This document shows positions 25,331 to 36,840 of a stretch of DNA of 64,000 bases, piece after piece. A program made the translations under genes and the position numbers. The number at the start of each line of letters is the position of its first letter. Within the stretch, counting starts at the first letter, position 1. The stretch comes from Orthonyx spaldingii (taxonomy: Eukaryota > Chordata > Aves > Passeriformes > Orthonychidae): positions 216,913 to 280,912 of the forward strand of contig VZTJ01000013.1 in assembly GCA_013397795.1 (NCBI GenBank). Reading direction: 5' to 3'. The notes below the pieces were generated by a model. It saw only the letters and a list, made by a program, of their open reading frames with translations. It was not told the origin of the DNA and searched no databases.

Positions 25331-26934
25331 TGCTTCGTCCATCTAATAAACTATTCCATGTTGATAAAGTTTAATATTATTTACAGGTTCTTAAAATCTT
25401 CTATTCCACTGGGGATGCAAGACTTTTATTTAGGAAACTGAAGCTTTTTCTAATATGGAACAATATTTGTCTTAATTAAGGACTGCATCAATCACAGTCA
25501 ATTTTTCAACTTCTTGATCCTGTAAGTTATCATGCTTAATTCGTGAACTTGGTTTTCCAATCAGCTGCAGAGTGTGACAGCTATTTCATCCTTTCAGTCT
25601 TTCTGTTTCATCTTTACATGGTTAAGACTTATTTTAATTTATTTAAATGTTGGATAAGATTGTCACCCCCATCTTGCTTCCTTTATAATAAATATAAAGA
25701 TTTTCATATGCATTCACTTTTCATTATTGCTTCCATCTGAATAAATCTCTACAAAATACCCAGCCCTAATTAATTATTTTCTACCTATATTTCCCTACTT
25801 TTTTTTCCTCTTTTCAGTGATTCATCACACTTCAAGGCAAGTCACTGAAAAATTTCACTATTTCTCACAAGACCTTTTTTCAGGTAAATTTATCATTAAT
25901 AATGTTTAATCAAAGGCTTAGGTTTTGCATTTTAACTACTCACTTCCTTTTTTTCTCCTACGGTAGAGCAGCAGCTTTTGGAAACTTAAATAAACCCTTA
26001 TTCTGAGGGATTTGTCTATCACTTATTGTCTTCTGTAACAGAGTGTTAGATTTTGGAGAAAAGGTTTCTATTACAGACAAGCCATTTTACTTATTTTACA
26101 GCGCTTTGTTCTTTAAAGTATGCACCTGATCCCTTCTTTCTAATATGAAAGTAAAGATGGAGATTTAATCTCAGGAATTTTTAAAAGGGGAGTTTTGAGG
26201 CTTATGGCAAGAGGCTCTAAACTCATAAAAACCTCTCCCTGTGTAACATTTTTATTGAGTGAATGGTCAGATCCAAAGCTCATTGCAATTATTCAGTCAT
26301 TAAATCCTGGCTTCTTCATTGATGTAAATTCAGATTAGGAATTTCAAGCCTTTTCTTTCTACTAATATAAACCTTTCTGGGTTGGAAGGAGGAGTGCATG
26401 ACATCAGGCAGGGTAGGGGATATCACAGGGATCCTGCAGAGCCAGGAGTTCGAGTGCTGTGATGTGGGAGGGGATGGCAGCTAAAAGCCATCCTCAACCA
26501 GCAGGGAATGAAGCCTGGGAAATCTTCACAGGACAGTTTTCTCCTCACAGGATATTCAGAGTGTTCTGGGAAGGGGCAAGGAGAAGCAAAGCCCCTCAGA
26601 GAATTCCCAGAGCGCTGCTGCCTTCTCAACGGCTTTGGGTGCTGAGGTCAGACACGTCAGGCTCCAGGGCTTACTGAGGGAGGAAGCCAAAACTGAAGGG
26701 AACATCTTCTTTCCTTTCCCCCCTTTCCCAGTTTGAGGTTGTCTCCTTTAAGAGATGATTCAGTTTCAGATGGTTCTCAAGGCTTGGCTGCTCTTTCCCA
26801 GATTCCGTAGTGCCCAGTCCTGCTGCCCTGAGGGGCTGCTTGGCTCTTGGTTTGCTTTTCCTGAGCTGCTTCTACCTCCCTTTTGGCATGCTTAAAAAGC
26901 AGCCTTTTGGCAGTTCTCAAGGTTGCTTTTACAA
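25331..26934. other. Single-copy stretch
   Basis: AT-rich to about 26350, then more balanced composition. 'gggttggaaggaggag' near 26380 resembles a CR1 tail but the following sequence does not, so I do not call it. No supported gene. Confidence 0.45.
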
Positions 26935-27210
26935 TCCCAGGGTGGAACCACAACATGGTTAAGGCTGGAAAGGAACTTTAATCAAGTCCATCCATCAGCC
27001 AGCACCACCACCATGTTCACCACCAACCATGGCCCCAGGTGTCACACTCACACGTTTGTTAACACTTCCAGGGATGGTGACTCCACCAGCACCCTGGACA
27101 GCCTGTGCCAACGCTTGACAAGCTCTCCTGGGAAGAAATTTTCCTGATATCAAATCTAAACCTGCCCTGGTGCATCTTGAGGGCACTTCCTCTTGTTCTG
27201 TGTCAGTTTT
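26935..27210 (-). mobile_element. CR1 LINE 3' tail, older subfamily, minus orientation
   Basis: Contains 'ggctggaaaggaac', 'ccaccaccatgttcaccacc', 'cccaggtgtcacactcacac', 'cttccagggatggtgactcc' and 'cctggacagcctgtgcca' in CR1 order. Same subfamily as 9108-9260 but longer and clearer, extending into the ORF2 C-terminal region. Confidence 0.88.
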
Positions 27211-28437
27211 TCAATGCAACCCCGTAATGGACCTGGTTGTCATTCTTGGCTCCTGTTTTGACTCCATGCCTGTATTTTCAAGCTGTTTGCTGTTGTCCCC
27301 AGTGAAGTGCAGGTTGTAACAAGAGATGTGACAAGAAGCTCTCACACAACAAACCAGAGGACAGGACTGCAGTGGTGCACAGGGGTAGTTGATATAAAAC
27401 CCAAGACCATATCCTAGAGGTGGCAATAATATATCTACTGAGCCATTAGGTTAAAAAACCACCTAGATTTTATCCCCCAGTTATGCAGCATTTGTGTGCT
27501 GATGTTACTCTAGGAATTATTGTTATGAGCTCATATTTTTAATCCTACTTTATATGCTTTTATGTTTATGAGAGCAACGGGTCTCTGCTTCGGTGGATCA
27601 TGGATAGTTCCAGGCATCAGCTCCTCTTTTAGCTCTGAGGGGTGCCCTTATCTCCCCAACCACTGTGGCTTCCCGCTGCTGCGATTCTCAATTGTTTTCT
27701 TTAAAGTAGCAATGGAAAAGGACAACATCTACTAATTCACTTAACTGTGTCTGTCCTGAGTTAGCAGAAACAGCAGCCTTGTGTTCAAAAAAACCCACAA
27801 AACCTCCTTCCTTCACTTATTCATTCTTTTTTACCACCTAGAGATGCATAGAGCTCAGAATAAAAGGCACAGTTATTATGTAAAAAAAAAATGGAGATTT
27901 CCAATAGCAAAAGCTTTCAGTGTACTGTAATCTTTTTTTATTTTCCTTTTCTAGTGGATTCCAGCACTAGTGATTATGACAAAATATGCACTAAACAGAA
28001 AAAACGACCAACCCAAATTCCAAACTACCTATTTAACCACCTAAAGTAGAGCTGAACAAAAGTATGTGTGAAATGCACTGATTAAAGGACTTGACACATA
28101 CTTATCAGCAGTGCAGAAATGTGCTGCTGAGCACAGATGATGTGTTATTCCCCAAACAAATCATTTCAAATATGTCGTTGTTTTGTAATCTGCTTTGCGT
28201 TTTCCTCAAGAAGCAAATTGCCACCTATATTAAAACACAGGAAGAGTTTTCTGACCAACAAAAAAAAAAAAAAAATAACCACAGTGTATTTGAGATTAAT
28301 TTATTCCTAAAAAATCTACACTGAGTCTCTTCGTGAAATAAAAGGTCAAAGATTAGGCTATTGAACTGCTGAGGCCCTGGGAGGAGCCTTCTTTCAATCT
28401 GCTTCAAGAAAACCTTTCAACACAGTTCCTTATTGAG
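27211..28437. other. Single-copy stretch
   Basis: No gene or repeat family recognised. A homopolymer A run of about 16 lies at 28260-28276. Open frames are all under 80 codons. Confidence 0.5.
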
Positions 28438-28543
28438 TTTAAGGAAAACAATAACAGAGTTTCCGACTTTAAAGGAAATTCTACCTTTCCTTTAAGGAAA
28501 ACAATAAAAGAGTTTCTGACTTTAAGAGAAATTCTACCTTTCC
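28438..28543. repeat. Two-copy 53-bp tandem duplication
   Basis: Units 28438-28490 and 28491-28543 start with 'tttaaggaaaacaataa' and end with 'attctacctttcc'. They differ at about four positions. Head-to-tail, no spacer. The divergence implies an older duplication than the 36761-36840 pair. Confidence 0.92.
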
Positions 28544-28998
28544 TTCCTTTAGGAAGTAGAGGTAATTAGCTACTGCTATTCTGAGGAGAGGCTTGGAAAT
28601 TCCTCCATTGCAGTTATTCACAGAGAGAATAACCAGCTTGGACTTGGGAAAAATGTATTTGCATCTGAAACCATGATCCTCTCTGCCAGGAGAAATTTTT
28701 GTACTAGGGAGAGAGGCTTCAGTTCCCAAATACCCTTAGAAAGGTCAGTTTAGGAATTTTAAAAAAACTTTTTTTGACTTCCTGAACTGAACTGGGGTCT
28801 ACCCTGATCCCCTGTTCTCTCGTCAATCTCTCCTGGCACTGGGCAGTGTGGGGGTGTCCCAGTGGACCCCAAAAAGCTCTTTCTGCTGGGGTTCAGCCCT
28901 CCAGCCCTGACCCAGGACCACTGAGAGCCCATTCCACCCCTCAGTCCTTGAGGTTTCCATTTCCTTACTGATTTACCAAAATGTGGGCATTGACCTAA
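28544..28998. other. Short single-copy stretch upstream of LTR end
   Basis: No gene recognised. A GC-richer segment at 28790-28990 directly abuts the 28999-29341 LTR and could be residual retroviral or host DNA; I cannot assign it. Confidence 0.35.
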
Positions 28999-29341
28999 TG
29001 TCGATACCCAGCTGAGACGGACAAAGACTCTCTAACAGAGTTAGAAAGTGTGTGTTTATTACGGCCGGGCAGCTGCGTGGGATCGCTCCCTAATACACAG
29101 TGCAAAGTCACAAAACACTGCAAGGTCTATTTATTCACAAAGATTCAATACAGATACATATTCATAACATTGACACCTCCCACTCCCAGCTTCATATGGT
29201 AATTAGCTGGAAAATCATTACGCATGCGCAGTTAGCTCTTTGAAATGGGTTGGTGGTCCCGTGATTTGAGGAGGGGTCATTAAAGATAAAGTAATTCTCC
29301 TCTACCTCATTTTGACCTTTCTACCTTTCTGGGTTTTGACA
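28999..29341 (-). mobile_element. Endogenous retrovirus LTR, minus orientation
   Basis: On the minus strand the element begins TGTCAAAACCC and ends GGGTATCGACA, a good TG...CA pair with a partial inverted repeat. Minus-strand AATAAA (plus 29055-29060, 'tttatt') serves as poly-A signal, and an AT-rich AATAAATA box (plus 29128-29135) lies about 70 bp upstream of it. A 'cgcatgcgca' motif near 29222 resembles an NRF1 site. No target-site duplication is visible at these borders, so either the borders are a few bases off or this is one LTR of a deleted provirus. A purine-rich stretch (minus strand, about 29370-29396) lies just upstream, like a polypurine tract, but not directly abutting. Confidence 0.72.
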
Positions 29342-30524
29342 ATACATATTGCTCTAGAGGACCTGCAATTCCTCCCTTCATTCCTCCTAAATGGGTTTTT
29401 CAAATGAAAAGTTAGTAATTGTCTACATTTCTTTAGATCTGTTAAGCACAAGCGCAGCTGAACAAATATAAAGTAGCAAGCAATCAGTTACCTAAGTCTT
29501 AGGAACTCATTCCAGGCCTGACTCTATAGCTAATCATTAATTTTCTTAATTAACTCCAGCTGGTCTTGCTTATTTATTTTTAACTGATTTCAGCAAAGCT
29601 AACCTTTTAACTAAAATCCTAATGTTTCAATGTTTAAAACTCTATGTTTCATTACTGGTGCTCACACTAACCCAGAGCTTCACAGGTTTGGGCTCTTTTT
29701 TGGAGATTTCAGAAGCACTGAGTTTTCTGTTGCACTCAGCACCTGGAGAGTGCTCTGCAAGCAAAGGGCCACGGGGAGCTGAACAGATGCAGTGACAAAG
29801 AATTATCTGCTTAATCCTGCCTGTTCTGGCACCACTTCGTGCAAAACACAACTTTTTCTGGGAATGCTTCAAGATTTCGGAGAATGCATCCTTTCCACAA
29901 GGAAATGTAATTAAAAAAAATTACTTCTCAACTCTAGCAGTACAACAGCTCTTAATTTTGTAATAATTACTCTAATTTGCTCTAGCAGTCAGACAAATAT
30001 TTTAACTCGCTACTATTTCAGAGTTTTATGTTCCATATTGACTTACAAGATTGTGTTGGGGGAAAAAAAAGGATAATGGTGATGTAGAAGCCACACCACT
30101 GACAACGAGATTATCACAGGAAAGTAATGAAAGCCATGTTGAAGTGTTCCATTTCTCCCTGTAACTACACAAATCATGTCCGGTTTGGAATACAAACCCA
30201 AGCAATATTCAAATGTATCTTTATATTGAGCTGACATCAGCTATGCCAGGCACTTTTTCTTTTCTTTATTCCATACTGAATGTAATAATACTAAATATAA
30301 TAAAACTGAATAAAATTATACTGAATAATTCCATAGTGAAAATAATAACATAGTGACTATAATTAGATATTGAATATAATAAACATAGATTTTGAAAACT
30401 ATAGTCTTAAGTGTTCAAAGTCCTATTATGCAGAATTTTAATAAACACTGTTTTTAAAGAAAAAAAGGCTATGAAACAACAGTTTTTCCTCTGTTTTAGG
30501 GATATCATTGTGATCCAACACCAT
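29342..30524. other. Single-copy or unrecognised stretch next to LTR
   Basis: May include leftover internal retroviral DNA near the LTR, but I see no retroviral protein motif. The segment 30271-30390 is a degenerate AT-rich reiteration listed separately. Confidence 0.35.
30271..30390. repeat. Degenerate AATA-rich reiteration
   Basis: Loose repeats of 'atactgaat..aata' / 'ataataa' over about 120 bp, for example 'ccatactgaatgtaataata', 'actgaataaaattatactg' and 'ccatagtgaaaataata'. Probably a decayed minisatellite. Confidence 0.55.
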
Positions 30525-30581
30525 GCTCTCAAGACCTCTAAAAGGTCCCTTTCAACTCACACTAATCTATGATTCTATGAA
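30525..30581 (+). mobile_element. CR1 LINE 3' tail remnant, plus orientation
   Basis: Only the last ~55 bp of a CR1 remain: 'aaggtccctttcaactcac' followed by 'tatgattctatga', the 8-bp-type 3' terminal repeat of CR1. Extremely 5'-truncated insertion. Confidence 0.8.
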
Positions 30582-33500
30582 GATCAAGGCAAAAACCTTT
30601 TGCACAAGATGTGATGGTTTCACACAACTCTCATCCCACTTCAGTGAGATAACAGTGATGAGAGGACATTGCTACATGGCAAAACCAGCTGATAAGAGAA
30701 GGAACCGGCACATCTCGATTTGTCAATTATTTGATGTGTTATTTTTTGAAAACACGTAGAAGAAGATTGGGATATTAGATTTTGTTGCTTCAAGACTTGA
30801 GCAATGCACAAGTCATTAATCTCTTGAGCTTTGAGAGCTATGCACAGTCAGAGTAATAAAAGACAGGGATATTGGGCAGAGTTTCCAGGCTAGAAAAATC
30901 TCTTCTGGATGATTTTTAAGTTAATTTTCCTTTGGATACTGAAATAAAATGCAGCACGGCCATACTTCACAGAAGATGGATTGGTAGGACATGGCTGTTG
31001 GAGGAGGATTAGGAGGATTACTTGTGCCTTGGTAAGGGGTTAGAGAGCAAATAAAAAACGAATTAATGAGCATTAATTATCATGCCGCGTTCTAGTCAGT
31101 GGCTGCATTTACGGAACATAATTTGTGCAGGTTTTTCAGGTACTTGGTACCAAATACACAGGGAAAAATGTGAAAAGAGTAAGATTCCAAATGCATTAAA
31201 AACACATTCTCATCAGTGCAGGAGGGGTTTTCAAGGCAATTAATTGTGTTATACTTCAGCTGATACAAGACTGTCTTATATGCCCACGTTATCCATCTCA
31301 ATTTCTAGACATACACAAACCCCACATTTTAAAAATTTTTTATGAGTTCCCAAAGCTCATCTGTCATCTCAAATAAGTTCATTCTAAACCCTTCTTCAAG
31401 TTCTTTTTAAATACAAATACATGGATTAGTTTTCACTGTCAGTTTGGTGGAAACTCACCTTCCTCAGGGTAAGCCTGTGTTAATTGAATAGCTCCTGACA
31501 TTTAGATATTTAAAGAAGGTTTTCTTTACCCTGTAGTAAAAAAGATAAATTTATGGAGTCAGAAAATATCTAGATTTTGCTTCCTACTTGCTTTGCAAAC
31601 AGAAACTCAAGGAACACATGCAAAAGACACACGTAATTCCTTAGCTCATGAAAATAAAAGTAATCTCATTATGTGCTTATTGAGGTAAAGGAAATTAATG
31701 CTAATCTCTCACTTTTGATTTGATCCTTCTAAAATATAAATGTTTTCATTGAGGTAAAACCCCAAAAACCCAAAAAGTAATCATACTTTTTCATTATTTT
31801 CTTCCAAAAATAATGTTTAGTTTCTCATTCATCAGTGTGAGCCACCACAGGTCTTGAATCCTAAATCGTGTGAGTTTTAGATCTGTAATCAGAAAAGAAC
31901 AGAGGTAAAGAGGTTTGTGGCCAAACTGAGGACCACAATGTGGCAAAATGTAGGACTTAAATCTATTTTCCCAGGCCAGATGCACATCCCGGGACAGCAG
32001 AAACCACGATGCTGATAGCAGGTAAGTAGTTAAACTCCATTCTAACAGCCATAAAACCCCAGATTCTTCCCATACTGAAAATAAAGTAAAACAATAAAAT
32101 AAAAAAACTCGAATGGAATATATGGTGCTATACTGCAAGCTGGAAAACACCAAGAAAAATGTTCAGATGATTGAATAGATCAATCTTTTCATTTAAATAT
32201 TGGAAGAGGGGATAAGAAAGCTGTTAGTACTCCAGCTGAGAGGGTCAGCCCTTCCAATGAGTTACACACCGAGAGTAATCCCATGTCTGATGAGAGTACA
32301 GCATAAAATAATTATGTATTGAAGCAGTTTGGACTTAGATATTAAAATAAGTCTTACACAAAAAAAAAAAACAAACCATCGGATTGAACACTTTAAAACT
32401 TCCCTTGGTTTGTTTTAGTTGCTTTTGTTTCTTTGAAGCTGAGGAAAATGGCTCTGAATACAAAGTGTTCCAATGACTTTCCCTCATCTCTCCCCATGCC
32501 AGGCTGTTTTGTTTTGCCAGGTTTAGGTGATTCTGGATCAACTCAGACTTCCCCACCTTTTCACCTATACCAGGTAAAAAAGTACTAAAAGATTTTCATT
32601 GCTTCAATTTGGAAAAGGGCTACAAATACAACAAAAAAGGATGTTGCAGCAGTTAGAACATTTGTCTGAAGAAAAAAAGGAAAAAGAAATGAAGAAAAAA
32701 AGCCCAGAAGAAATAAGAGTGTTTCTTGCTTCAGAAGATTATTCATGCTGTGCTACACCAGAAAATCCTCCTGCCTTGTAAACAACCATTCAGCTCCCTC
32801 TCCTCCCTCCCTTTTCCTGAGCATCCTCAAGATTATGAAGAATCCTAAAGCTTTTGAAGCCACCTGAACAACACAGCCAGCTAAATCCTATTGTCATGTA
32901 CGGCTACAGGATCATTAGGCCTTATTTGTTCAAGTCCCAGTATCACCCTTGAAAATGAGTGTCATAATTGATAAAATTTCTCTCTAGGCTTTTCTTATCG
33001 TTATTCTTCCTTTCAAGCAGGGAGCAATATTGATTCTGAGGTAAAGAAATAGATTAATAACTCTGAAATGCTCAGATGGTGTATTACAGTACAGATTACA
33101 GTATTTTTAGAGTCACTGAAAAGGCTTTTTTTCCTTGCTGCTTTAGTGGCTGGCAGAGAGGATGCACAGCCAAGGAGCAGTTCTGGCCAGCTGTGCCAGC
33201 TGTCACACAGCTTAATAAAAAGCACTCAGGAAGGAGCAGAAATGATATTAAATTGTTGCTCCGATGTAATGTGACCGCTAACTTGCATTGTGTCTCCAAT
33301 TCACTCAATTTAATTTGCATTCTAATCCATTTTTGCTCTGAAAACATTTAAGTACATTGATTGATGCTCTAAAGGAGCAAGTGCTCGAGCATTCTGTAGA
33401 TGTGCTGAGTTCCCACTGTGAAAATTGAGCTGTGTTTTTACTGGAAGAGGTAAAAGTTGCAGAACCATGATGATCTATTTCCTTTTCCATAAACCCTTAA

Positions 33501-33817
33501 TATTTGTTAGCATTGTTTTGCCATACATTGTTGACAGGTGTCTCTGCTCCTGCAGAACACAACAGAACAAATTACATAGATACAAACCAGAGACCATATT
33601 TACGGGAAAAACAGCTTTGTTCAAGGGATTGAAAATGAAATACGTTTTAGCCCAGTGTGTGATATACTTAAGGACCTTTTCTATTCCTGTTAAAAAGTTG
33701 AACTAAACTATCCTTGCTTGTCACCAAACCTTTTCCTTTTTCACTGTTGGTGGCAGAAGTACAACAAAGAAAATTAACTGACATTTCAGTATTTATTGCT
33801 TTTCTGCTTTTCTTTAT
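30582..33817. other. 3.2-kb single-copy stretch
   Basis: No CR1, LTR or gene recognised. A frame at 32599-32781 encodes a lysine/glutamate-rich peptide that is a by-product of A-rich DNA. The minus frame at 31794-32153 (119 codons) is unfamiliar. Confidence 0.45.
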
Positions 33818-33853
33818 GTTTGGTTTTTGGTTTGGTTTGGTTTGGTTTGGTTT
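33818..33853. repeat. (GGTTT)n microsatellite
   Basis: About seven units of 'tttgg', mostly perfect. Confidence 0.9.
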
Positions 33854-34089
33854 CCCAGTAATGTAGTCCTTGTGTCACATGTTTGTTGTTTTTAAGGAGT
33901 TCTCATATGCCTGACTTAGGAAAAAATGTTGTGAGGGAAGCCTTTGAGAAGCTTGGGATGTCAGAAGTTAAGAGTGAGCAGCAAGGAGCTGTTATTTGAC
34001 ATAACAAGTACAATGTGTTACAAGTCAAGAATTAAATTATATGGCCCACATGGGCTCTTCTGTCTATTGAATTTGTGCTTTGCTAATGG

Positions 34090-34286
34090 TGAAAGGAGGG
34101 TGCAGCCAGGTGAAGGTCGGGCTCTACTTCCAGGGAGAAAGGATGGGACAAAAGGGAACGGCCTCAGGCTGGGCCAGGGGAGGCTCAGGTTGGACATCAG
34201 CAGGAATTTCCTCATGGAAAGGGTGGTCAGGCCTTGGAAGGGGCTGCCCAGGGAGCTGGTGGGGTTCCCATCCCTGGAGCTGTCCT
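34090..34286 (+). mobile_element. CR1 LINE fragment, plus orientation, 3' end lost
   Basis: Contains 'cctcaggctgggccagggg', 'aggctcaggttggacatcag' and 'aagggtggtcaggccttgg' in CR1 order; the plus strand reads RLRLDISRNFLMERVVRPW then KGLPRELVGFPSL, the ORF2 C-terminus. The copy stops right after 'ccctggagctgtcc' and goes into AT-rich DNA, so the 3' UTR and terminal repeat are missing. Confidence 0.92.
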
Positions 34287-35087
34287 TCTTTATTTTTTAT
34301 GTGATAACAGATACTAAAAAGAAATGAGCAATAGTATTAAAAAATTCCTAGTACAAAACAGCTTTTTCCTCTGCATGGAGAAGATATTTTTTATTTTAAA
34401 TTTTAATACAGCAACTTCATTTCTCACAGTGTGTAGGAACCAATTAAATTAATGGTATTTTCAGCTCAGACTGAGATGGTTGGGTCTATTAATGTTCATT
34501 GTCAGTGTCTTATCCAGAAGCAGTAGGATGAACTCTGCCTGCCACTAATGCTCCATTTCTGTCTCTTTGTGTGGTTATTCCAGCAGGAGAATGTGCTGGA
34601 TGAGCCACTGAAAACAGATGTACAACACCAGATGAAAAAGTGCTGCCTCGTGTTGGATTTCTGTGGGCAGCTGGTGTTATACCTTTTAAATGTCTCTTTA
34701 TGTTTGCCAGAATGGCATAATAGTCAATTCTCTCCTCAATCACAAGCTGCCTGCTCTGGGTAAATAGGAAGGTGTTACATCTATTTCTCTCTCTGTAACA
34801 GAGCCTTTCTAGTTCATCCATTAGTTTCACTCTAATACAGATTAAAATCTGCAGAAGTGAAGGGAAAAAACCTCCAAACTAAATTGTGTACAAGTACCCA
34901 AAACAGCAAAAACTGAAGAGACAATTCCTGTTGTACCTGAAGCAGATTGCAGTTGTTTCGTTGGCTGTTCCTTTGTGATTTTTTTTTTTTTTTTTTTTTA
35001 AATTTAATGACTTTGTGTCTTTATCCTAGAGCATTCTTTCAGGGTCACTTTTCCTTGAAGATGCCTCAATATTATGCACATGGATAT
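34287..35087. other. Single-copy stretch with T21 run
   Basis: No gene recognised. Contains a 21-T homopolymer at 34979-34999. Confidence 0.5.
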
Positions 35088-35155
35088 AATCATGGAAACA
35101 CAGAATGGTTTATTGCAAGGCACCTTACAGATCACCTGGTTCCAACCCCTGGTTG
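35088..35155 (-). mobile_element. CR1-type 3' tail remnant, minus orientation
   Basis: 'taatcatggaaacacagaat', 'ggtttattgcaaggcacctt' and 'atcacctggttccaacccc' resemble the CR1 3' terminal 70 bp with substitutions. Confidence 0.75.
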
Positions 35156-35428
35156 ATTCCTGAGCCTTTCCTCCTATCAAGTAGCATTTCATTCCTTGTG
35201 TTGCTCCATCAGCTATGAGATCACACAGAAAGACATCATTTATCATTCCTGGGGAATTTAGAATTTGGCCCTGAATAAGGCACTACTCTCTGGGATTGAA
35301 CTGAACCATTGAACAGCCCCAAGCACAGAGAAATTCATATTTTACCCTTGCCCTGAAACTGGGTCTCTGAAAACATCGTGAGCTTGCATTGCTGGAATCA
35401 GGACCTTAAGTGTCCTGTGCAGAAATAC

Positions 35429-35515
35429 ACAATCACAGGATCAGTGAGGTTGGAAAAGACCTTCAGGATCATCAAGTCCAACCCTTGGCTGAATCCCACC
35501 CTGTCCAGAAGAATG
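35429..35515 (-). mobile_element. CR1 LINE 3' tail remnant, minus orientation
   Basis: 'acaatcacaggatcagtgag', 'gttggaaaagaccttcagg', 'atcatcaagtccaaccc' match the CR1 3' terminus. 5'-truncated to under 100 bp. Confidence 0.87.
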
Positions 35516-36010
35516 CCTTGTCCTCTGTGCTATTTTCTGCAGACTTTCTTCTGATTCCCTTCCCTCCTTGGCACAGCCACAGAGCCACCTTCCCTTTTCT
35601 ATTCCTCACAGGAAAGTCAGTAAGAGCGCTTGAAAAAGAAAGAAAAATTGGGTGATGCCTTTATCGATGCTGGGTGGGAAGAGGTGATAAGAGATTGCAT
35701 TGGTGATAAGAAGGTGCATCCCAAAGAAGGGAAAGCCATTCTAAGAAGGACTCCAGGAGACAGGAGGGAGTCAAGCCATGATTCAGAGGGAAATTTTGCT
35801 CCTGCCATAGTCCTGATGACAACTCTAACATCCCCTGCGAACTCCCCTCTTGCCCAGACTGCTGACTGTGAGGCGATGGCATCGGTGCCAGCCCATGGGA
35901 CATGGCACGGAAAACACACAGTGACAAGGAAGTGCTGGAATTCCTGCCAAAGGATGTCACAGGTCACACAGTGGTACGAGGAGCAGCTAAGCCAAGAAAC
36001 AGACGAAAAG
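35516..36010. other. Single-copy stretch between CR1 tails
   Basis: Balanced composition. A plus frame at 35630-36130 (166 codons) runs out into the next CR1 tail and shows no known domain; the minus strand is also open over 35617-35967. Openness on both strands argues for composition rather than coding. Confidence 0.45.
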
Positions 36011-36075
36011 TCACAGAATCACAGAATGGTTTGGGTTGGAAGGGACCTTAAAAGTCATCTGGTGCCAACCCCTAG
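36011..36075 (-). mobile_element. CR1 LINE 3' tail remnant, minus orientation
   Basis: 'tcacagaatcacagaatgg' and 'tttgggttggaagggacc' are a near-consensus CR1 3' end, truncated after about 65 bp. Confidence 0.93.
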
Positions 36076-36760
36076 GGAAATATCCATTTTGGATAAAGCA
36101 CATCAAGCTCAGGAGATTTTGGAGCCCTAAATTCGTGCTGTGTTGATGATTGGTCAGGGTGTATAATCTACACTGATATCTGGACCCTTCCTGAGAGTTT
36201 TATCTAAGCTCCTGGTGACCATTGGTGTATTTTTAACAACACTGAGTACCTAGCAAGTGGCTTCAGGGGCAAGTATGAAAAATGAGGAAAGCAGCAGCCA
36301 CAAGGTCACTTAATTGTGGTTTCCTGTTTTGTGAGCTAGAAAACAAAGCAAAAAGTAATTTTTTTAAAGCTTTTCAGGAACTTACAGGATTAATATACTC
36401 CCTGAACAAGAATCATGCATTTTTAAACAACATTCAATTGAATTGGCTTTGGGTTAGAAATACAAATATGTTTTGTGTAATTAAAATTTGCCCAAATATC
36501 TTTAATTACTTTCTTTGGTCTAAATAAATAAGCATTTGTTTAAATCATTCTAAAAGTGGGGGAAGCTATTAATTTTGCATTTCAGGTAATTAAAACTCGC
36601 TTATGTAAAATTATGTTGATCTGACACAAATTGGGCTAAGGTAAGAACCTGTCAATAAACCAAAACACGTGGGAGCCATTTTATTCTTTGCTTAACTTAG
36701 ATTTTAATGGGGAGCTTATTGCTAATACAAATTAAATAGAAAATGTACCTATTTCAGCAG
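36076..36760. other. Single-copy AT-rich stretch
   Basis: Nothing recognised. Confidence 0.5.
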
Positions 36761-36840
36761 AGAGGAAAAAGGTAAAAGAGTAGATATGGATGTATTTTCC
36801 AGAGGAAAAAGGTAAAAGAGTAGATATGGATGTATTTTCC
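36761..36840. repeat. Perfect two-copy 40-bp tandem duplication
   Basis: Units 36761-36800 and 36801-36840 are identical over all 40 bases ('agaggaaaaaggtaaaagag' then 'tagatatggatgtattttcc'). Perfect identity indicates a recent event, possibly polymorphic, or an assembly duplication. Confidence 0.97.

Noticed and set aside
26376..26400. Possible CR1 tail ('gggttggaaggagg')
   Set aside because: The following 100 bp do not continue in CR1 order, so the match is too short.
32599..32781. Lys/Glu-rich small protein
   Set aside because: The A-rich DNA accounts for the codon content; no splice or promoter context supports it.
35630..36130. 166-codon open frame
   Set aside because: Its last 40 codons are a CR1 tail, and the opposite strand is open as well, so composition explains it.
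36761..36840. CRISPR-like direct repeat
   Set aside because: Two adjacent 40-bp units with no spacers in vertebrate DNA; a simple tandem duplication.
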